A stretch of DNA of 64,000 nucleotides. It comes from Balanoglossus misakiensis (Eukaryota > Hemichordata). Position numbers and translations under genes: made by a program. The notes under the pieces were generated by a model. That model saw nothing but the letters and a program-made list of their open reading frames with translations, was not told where the DNA came from and searched no databases. Shown here piece after piece: positions 58,568-64,000 of this stretch. Positions within the stretch are counted from its first letter, which is position 1; each line of letters starts with the position of its first letter. The stretch is taken from NCBI GenBank assembly GCA_040954595.2, contig CM082591.2:9052001-9116000 (forward strand). The letters are read 5' to 3'.

Positions 58568-59025
58568 GTGATGATGATGATGATGAAGATAATGATGATG
58601 AAGATGATGAAGATGATGATGATGATGATGATTGTGATGAAGATGATGAAGAAGATGAAGATGACGATGATGATTGTGATGATGATGATGATGATGATGA
58701 TGAAAATGATGGAGATGATGATGAAGATGGAATGATGATGAAAATGATGAAGATGATGACGAAGATGATGGAATGATGATGATAATGATGATGATAATGA
58801 TGATGATGATTGATGATGATGATAACGATGATGATTGTGATGATGATGATGATGATTGCGATGATGATTGTGATGATTGAATGATGATGATGATGATGAT
58901 GAAGAAGATGATGATGATAATGATGATGATTGTGATGATGATGATGATGATTGTGATTGATGATGATGATGATGATGATGATGATTGTGATTGATGATAA
59001 TGATGATGGTGATGGTGATTGTGAT

Positions 59026-59056
<31 letters not shown>

Positions 59057-59205
59057 GATGATTGTGATTGATGATGATGGTGATGATGATGATGATGATA
59101 ATTATGATGATTGTGATGATGATTATGATTGTGATTGATGATGATTATGATAATGATGATAATGATGATGATTGTGATGATGATGATGATGATGATGATT
59201 GTGAT

Positions 59206-59272
<67 letters not shown>

Positions 59273-59284
59273 GAAGTTGGTGAT
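51612..59284. repeat. GAT megasatellite, zone 2 (TGTGTGCG-type spacers)
   Basis: GAT-type trinucleotides with ten complete spacers of about 80 bases, each containing GTGTGTGCGAATGAGTG (or GTGTGGGCG), TTTGTATGATGT, GGTTGTATGGTGTGTGCGG and TGAGTGGGAATGAG. They lie near 52035, 52420, 52935, 53500, 54120, 54870, 55605, 56255, 57266 and 58010. An eleventh tail abuts the gap. Units between spacers share internal order (for example GATAAGGAAAGATGATAGTG), so higher-order units of about 0.4-1.0 kb are present. From about 58.8 kb the array is purer and has ATTGTGATTG interruptions. Confidence 0.95.
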
Positions 59285-60340
59285 GATAATGATGATTACG
59301 CGCCTGAGGACAGTGAAAAAAACCTTGAGCCAATTATAAATGAGGAAAAACTGCCCTCTCCCCCATTGGCCATGCAAATTCTAAAAGTTGGGGGTCAACC
59401 TAACCTGAAGCGTTTTAGCGGCTTAAAGATTCATGAACAATTTGACATAGAATGCGATCGCGGGTAATGTTGGGAAACTCCACAGGCAAATCACTTGGGT
59501 ACCAATGCTGACCACTTCCACCATTACCATTTCCACTGCGCAGTTTTACATTGGTGTCCATGTTTCAAAGCTGAAAGAAAAAGTGAAAGTGCCTTCTTCA
59601 AATTCAATGCCACTAAAGGATAGAGTAACATCTGTGAGTGTAAATATATCTAGCCAGAATAAACCCACTGCGCAGGAAAATATGCAGTCCAACACAACAC
59701 CTCAAGATCACTGCAGAGGCATCACACCTTTTTATCAGGCTTACACTATGGGCATATGTAACAAGATGTGCAACATTGCTCATATTGAAGCAGACATACA
59801 ACGGAGACGCTTGAAGAAATTAAAAACTCAATTTTGTAGCCTAATGAATAAAACATGGCAACAAATGTGTGTGTGTCATTATTTTTAAAATATTTAACAG
59901 TAGATAGAAGACAAATATTCATACATTTATTCTATTGGAACAGACACCCGCGAATGAAAGATAAAATAAAAACAAGAGTTGGTATTTTCTTGTTGTCAAA
60001 CCATGGACAAACTATGTTGATTGACTACAAACATCCAAGGAACACCAGTTACATGTAGTTCTTTATGAACAGGCCCCACCCACGTCATTGCAATGGACAC
60101 TGACTGAGTTAATCGCGCATATTGCATCAGTTGGCCACTTTTTCTTTTAGGCATGGAAAAGAAACTCTTTCCCTTTTCAAATTCAATACCGATAAATGTG
60201 AAGTCTGGATCAGTGAACTTGATTCGGATGGGTCTATGAGCATAGTGACTGGAAAGATTTCACCAGCTTCACAGTAGTGCTACCAAAAATGACTGACTGT
60301 TATCATCTCTACCCACAAAGCTCTTTTGCTATGGTAGTCA
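59285..60340. other. Weak coding traces, unassigned
   Basis: Directly after the megasatellite a plus frame reads YAPEDSEKNLEPIINEEKLP, stopping at 59465-59467. A second open frame covers 59505-59888. On the minus strand, 60060-60260 reads coding-like sequence (TDPDFTFIGIEFEKGKSFF), and the motif recurs diverged near 59600 (SFSGIEFEEGTFTF). None has a recognised domain or clear splice frame. This may be a decayed gene or an exon cluster. Confidence 0.25.
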
Positions 60341-61589
60341 ATTCAACGGCCGATTGGGCACACGGTGAGCGGACAATGACTGTTGATTAATGTCTTCGCT
60401 GTTTACATACAGCCAGGATGAAAATTCTGTATATCCAAATATGCGACAAGTGACACCATTTAGTTTCTGATCACAAGTCATTTGAGAGTGGTTTTCCATG
60501 ATAAAATGAGCGTCCACTCCAATTCAATTCAATATTTCGCTCAATAAAACGTGGTTGTGGAAAGAGCCATTCATGGGGAGGGGGGGGGAGCAAAGTGTTC
60601 GCTATTCGTGTAGGAACAAACTAATTTTGTTGGATACTATGACTATGCTTAAGGTGGCATTGCATGAAACCGTCAAGACTCTTTCAGAGGCCTATTCCTC
60701 ATCAAAGACAAAGTTAAAACCCCCATAAACCATATATATTCTGGAGGCTGAGTTTTTGAACTTTTGATTGAGTTGCATATATTATTGATCCCCGGAAATG
60801 TTGGCGTTTTTGGGTTAAAAAAAAAATATGTCATTTAATTTAAATTAGGTAAAAAAGTTGACCATGCATCATCCATCTTAGTAGGTCATTCGAAACTAGA
60901 GTACACGTGCAAAAAAACACCTCTAACACCCCTAAAATGTAATTTCCCATGTTTGTCTTAAAATGGTATGTTATATCTTATTTCAGGGTTTTCATTAATA
61001 TGGGTACCTAAAACAATTTCAACTTGGTTGACATGGCAATATTAGACAACTGTTCTAATTTGCATAATTCAAAATGGGCGCCGCACACCCCTGTATAATT
61101 TAACTTTTGCCCGTCTTGTTTCTTGATTATTGTGTAATATATATTTTTTTAATTTGTTTATATACATTGAATCCATTTCTGGTGTTAATTTGTTAATTAG
61201 GCCAAATAAATGAAATGCTTCTGGTCAGTGCGCACGTCACTTGAATAACAAGGCATAAACCCTTTTTTTCTGTTTTTTGGTGGCTGCCTTGGCAAACTAC
61301 GTTCTGTTTCAGCTGGTATAAATCACTGGATGTGAGGGCAACCGCATGACACAGTACACTAAAGACTACGCTCGGCCTCAAAGATTATTGACTGAAATGA
61401 CACAATTGTTTTTATCAAGTACTCAAAGGTTACATTTTGGAAACCATTAGAGCAACGCCAACAACCTAATCAAGATATGCAAATTAGGTAAAGATGCAGT
61501 CAAAAGAGCAGAGGACGTAATTTGTGGTTTCATTGCTTCCCCACAGACTCAGGAAATAAAAAAGAAGCGCGACCACTGATAATAGAAGA
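60341..61589. other. No gene or strong repeat seen
   Basis: AT-rich sequence with short homopolymers (G-run near 60580, A-run near 60820). Short open frames lack support. It may be an old repeat, but nothing is recognised. Confidence 0.35.
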
Positions 61590-61945
61590 GCTGTCCCCCC
61601 CCTCTGACATAAGAAATTTTTTTTTAAATACGGTGCTCAAAGTTGCATTTTAATGAACTCAAAAGCAAATTAACTCAATGTTGGGGAAAACCAATTTTAC
61701 TTTTGGCACTCCACCCAAAGTAAGCATGGGTGGGATGGGGTGGCAAGTAGTCTGCCCTGGTACACTAGACAAACCAGCCAATAAATGAAATGTGGCGGAG
61801 AATGGAGGGGAAGGTGTGTCCCCCTCCCACATTAGAAAATTTTGTAAAATAAAGGGTGCAAAACAGCAATTTTGTGGACTCAAAAGCAAAATGTCAGAGG
61901 CCGACCACCCCCCCCCCCCAGCCGTAAAAATTGAACGGTCCCTTA
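61590..61945. mobile_element. Truncated, inverted relative of the 15888-16809 MITE
   Basis: Matches the reverse complement of parts of that MITE, including CCCTGGTACACTAGACAAAC and TGAACTCAAAAGCAAATTA. It ends with GCCGTAAAAATTGAACGGTC and CC, followed by TTA. Only this one terminal repeat is present; the other end and an internal part are missing. Confidence 0.8.
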
Positions 61946-62520
61946 CGACTCAAATTTTAAAATACTCGGCCATATAATTTCTGAGAAATATAATTTTTTT
62001 ATCGAAATTGGAAAATATGCCCCTAAAATACAAGATATTGCTCCCACAAACCATTGGCACTTTCATCATAGGTTTTGTAAATCATCCTGACAAATCACCC
62101 AGGAACCTTCGTGTCAAATTTTAAAGCATTAGGGTAGAGGGTTCTGAACAAGAGTTTTGACCAAAAATGGCAAAAAATCACCCCAAAAATATACTCTTGA
62201 ATTCTCCAAGTTGATTTAAAAACATACATGCAAATCTTTCTTGGGGTACCCCAAGGAACATGCCTACCAAATTTCAAAGCAATCTGACAAGTGGTTTTAG
62301 AGAGAAAAAAAATGACCAAAAAAGGCAAAAATTGCTCCAAAACTATTAATATGCAAATTTTGCAACAAATTGAACAAAACTATGGGTAACTCAGATCACC
62401 TAAATAAAGCTTCATACTAAATTTCAAAGAAATGAGATGATCAATTCCAGAAAAGTAGATTTTTAACCAAAATGTAGACCAAGACCAAAAAATGCATAAA
62501 AAAATAGAAAATTCACACTA
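61946..62520. repeat. Degenerate ~150-bp tandem repeat
   Basis: Three diverged units near 62045-62200, 62205-62345 and 62346-62500 share AAATTTCAAAG (or variants) at similar spacing, then a segment ending TTGACCAAAAATGGCAAAAA or similar. Non-coding. Confidence 0.6.
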
Positions 62521-63640
62521 TTAGCTCAAACTATACAGAACTGTGTGACGTTAACAAAGCATTGGGACATTGTGACCCACAGCAGGTTGGAAAGGGGGAC
62601 AAATCATATTTTTGGCATACTATATCTAATTAACATAAAATTTACATAATCATAGCATCTTTCGAACATCACTATGGCCCCCTCATCATTGATATAAATT
62701 ATTATAATGGGTGTCTGCAGTGTGCTCTCTTTCTAGTTAAGCAGTCAGGCCTTAAATTGTTTTCGTTTGCTTCCTTGTTTACCAGCACATATGGCACACA
62801 CACCCCTGTTGAGGGGACCAAGGCCCTTTGAAATGATGTCACTCACATGCTAGAGATATCCTCCCCCCCCCCCAAAAAAAAAAAAAAAAAAAATTGGCAA
62901 CGGGGAGATATAATACCCCCCCCCCCCCCCTGTTTATGCCATCCTGGATGAAACACTGCCTGCCCATGCCAAGTTCACAAGTTTTCAGTGCAGGTTGTCT
63001 TTTACATCCTACAACATGTATATAATTTTCAGAAATTGGACATATCCTAGGACATCTCAGATTTTGTGTTAAGGTCATAAACTGTGACAAGTGAATCTCT
63101 TTGTATGCTGCATACACCTATAAGCTATCAGGAACCAATGTGTGTTAGCGCCGGCTATTTTTTACACTCAGAGTGCGCCCGTGGTGCCCAGCAGTATGCC
63201 ACAAAGTGCTGTTAGAGGGTGACATGAGGTAGATTCATCTAAATTTTCAGTTTTGAAAGCAATTTGCCCAGCAGTTGTTGATTTTCTGAGTTTTGACAAA
63301 TTTTACATTTTCCCAGCTTATTAGACAAACTCCCATCTACAGCCCTGCCTGCATATGCACACTAAATATCAAGGTGATATGCTAGTGGTTTCCAAGTGTT
63401 TGATGTGGACGGACATACAGACATACATCCATCCATACATACATACAGGTGAAACTGATCGCCATAAGGTCCCGTGGTATAAATACATATACCAAATGGG
63501 CCGAAAAATTATGATAAAATTCCTACATACATACATAGAAGTCAGCAAGAGGGGAGGGTGGGCTGGTGCTCAGTGTCTATTTCTGTTGCAAATTATAGTG
63601 CAAAAACCACTTATACCTTGGACAACACATTTTAGCATTA
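62521..63640. repeat. Probable tail of the same dispersed repeat, with homopolymers
   Basis: Contains C- and A-runs near 62862-62893 and a C-run near 62920. A block with CACTAAATATCAAGGTGATA (63360) is followed by ACATACA/ATCCATCC short repeats (63411-63448), a pattern resembling the 3' end of dispersed repeats in marine invertebrates. No coding sequence. Confidence 0.4.
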
Positions 63641-64000
63641 ACTAGCTATGGAGCTCAAATCAGTCGCTTGAACAGCTTTTTCCCTACTGCACATGATGGT
63701 AAACCATGTGCTGTGAAAGTTCATCAATCTCGTCTCCCATAGATTTTTTCATTCCACATATCTGAAGTTGTTGTGCTATACCTAGACACTGTTCTTTTCA
63801 TTCTGTTTGTACGTTTTTCTCAAACCTTTTCTGTAATGCAATGTTCTTTTTTATCTTGAAACACCACAACACATTTCTTTGTGCATGCAATAGCAATTAT
63901 ATATGACAGTAAAAATTATTATTATTATTATTATACCATAAGTTGTGCTCACCAGAAAGTGATCTTCGATGTGGCCAGCGTCTTCTCACTCTCCTCCTCA
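63641..64000. other. No gene seen; (ATT)n at 63913-63932
   Basis: Only a short ATT microsatellite is recognisable before the window ends. Confidence 0.5.

Noticed and set aside
47660-58735. Many open frames coding poly-Met, poly-Lys/Met or poly-Asp
   Set aside because: They are translations of GAT repeats in three frames, with no start context, complexity or splice structure.
59145-59377. His-rich and Ile-rich minus-strand frames
   Set aside because: Translations of the (GAT)n tract end on the opposite strand.

Overview
This looks like an intergenic or heavily invaded stretch of an animal genome. Several genes have GT-AG introns, and most of the sequence is transposable elements and simple repeats. 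The element mix points to a marine invertebrate deuterostome (hemichordate, echinoderm or amphioxus grade): a Gmr1-like Ty3/gypsy element with integrase before reverse transcriptase, PIF/Harbinger DNA transposons, L1/Tx1-like and CR1/L2-like LINEs, and a gene with the ballast domain known from vertebrate P2X7. The species cannot be resolved by reading. I see no convincing host housekeeping gene, no tRNA or rRNA gene and no CRISPR array.

Layout. 1-5953: Harbinger-like transposon A, with an intronless transposase on the minus strand, an unusual spliced proline-rich second gene on the plus strand, and compound tandem-repeat termini in inverted orientation. 5959-16810: nested LINEs. A 5'-truncated minus-strand LINE sits inside a plus-strand CR1-like LINE. 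Part of this composite is present twice in direct orientation, and much of it again inverted at 36731-39110 and 43893-46722. Two non-autonomous DNA elements (14352-15010 and 15888-16809) interrupt it. 16810-22826: L1/Tx1-like ORF2 start and ORF1 fragments, tied into a 2797-bp tandem duplication that also copies the 5' half of Harbinger-like transposon B. 21434-26148: transposon B, with an intact five-exon transposase (350 aa) and a convergent Myb/SANT-like partner broken by a frameshift and stop. 26160-31093: L1-like remnants and two MITEs. 31099-36713: the Gmr1-like retrotransposon, with LTR, tRNA-Leu primer site, gag carrying a SCAN-like capsid end, protease, integrase, reverse transcriptase and RNase H; it is broken by frameshifts and stops.

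39111-43893 is the most interesting block. It holds two apparently intact, convergent, multi-exon genes: a Kolobok-like transposase (7 coding exons, 539 aa) and, on the other strand, a 204-aa protein with the cysteine-rich P2X7-type ballast domain. The block interrupts the inverted LINE composite, so it appears to have arrived as a unit and may be a transposon carrying a ballast-domain partner gene.

47572-59284 is an almost C-free (GAT)n-type megasatellite of about 11.7 kb. It has two families of spacers, a TTTG-rich one before an assembly gap (51512-51611) and a TGTGTGCG-rich one after it. 59285-64000 has faint coding traces, a fragment of the 15.9-kb MITE family, degenerate tandem repeats and otherwise unrecognised sequence.
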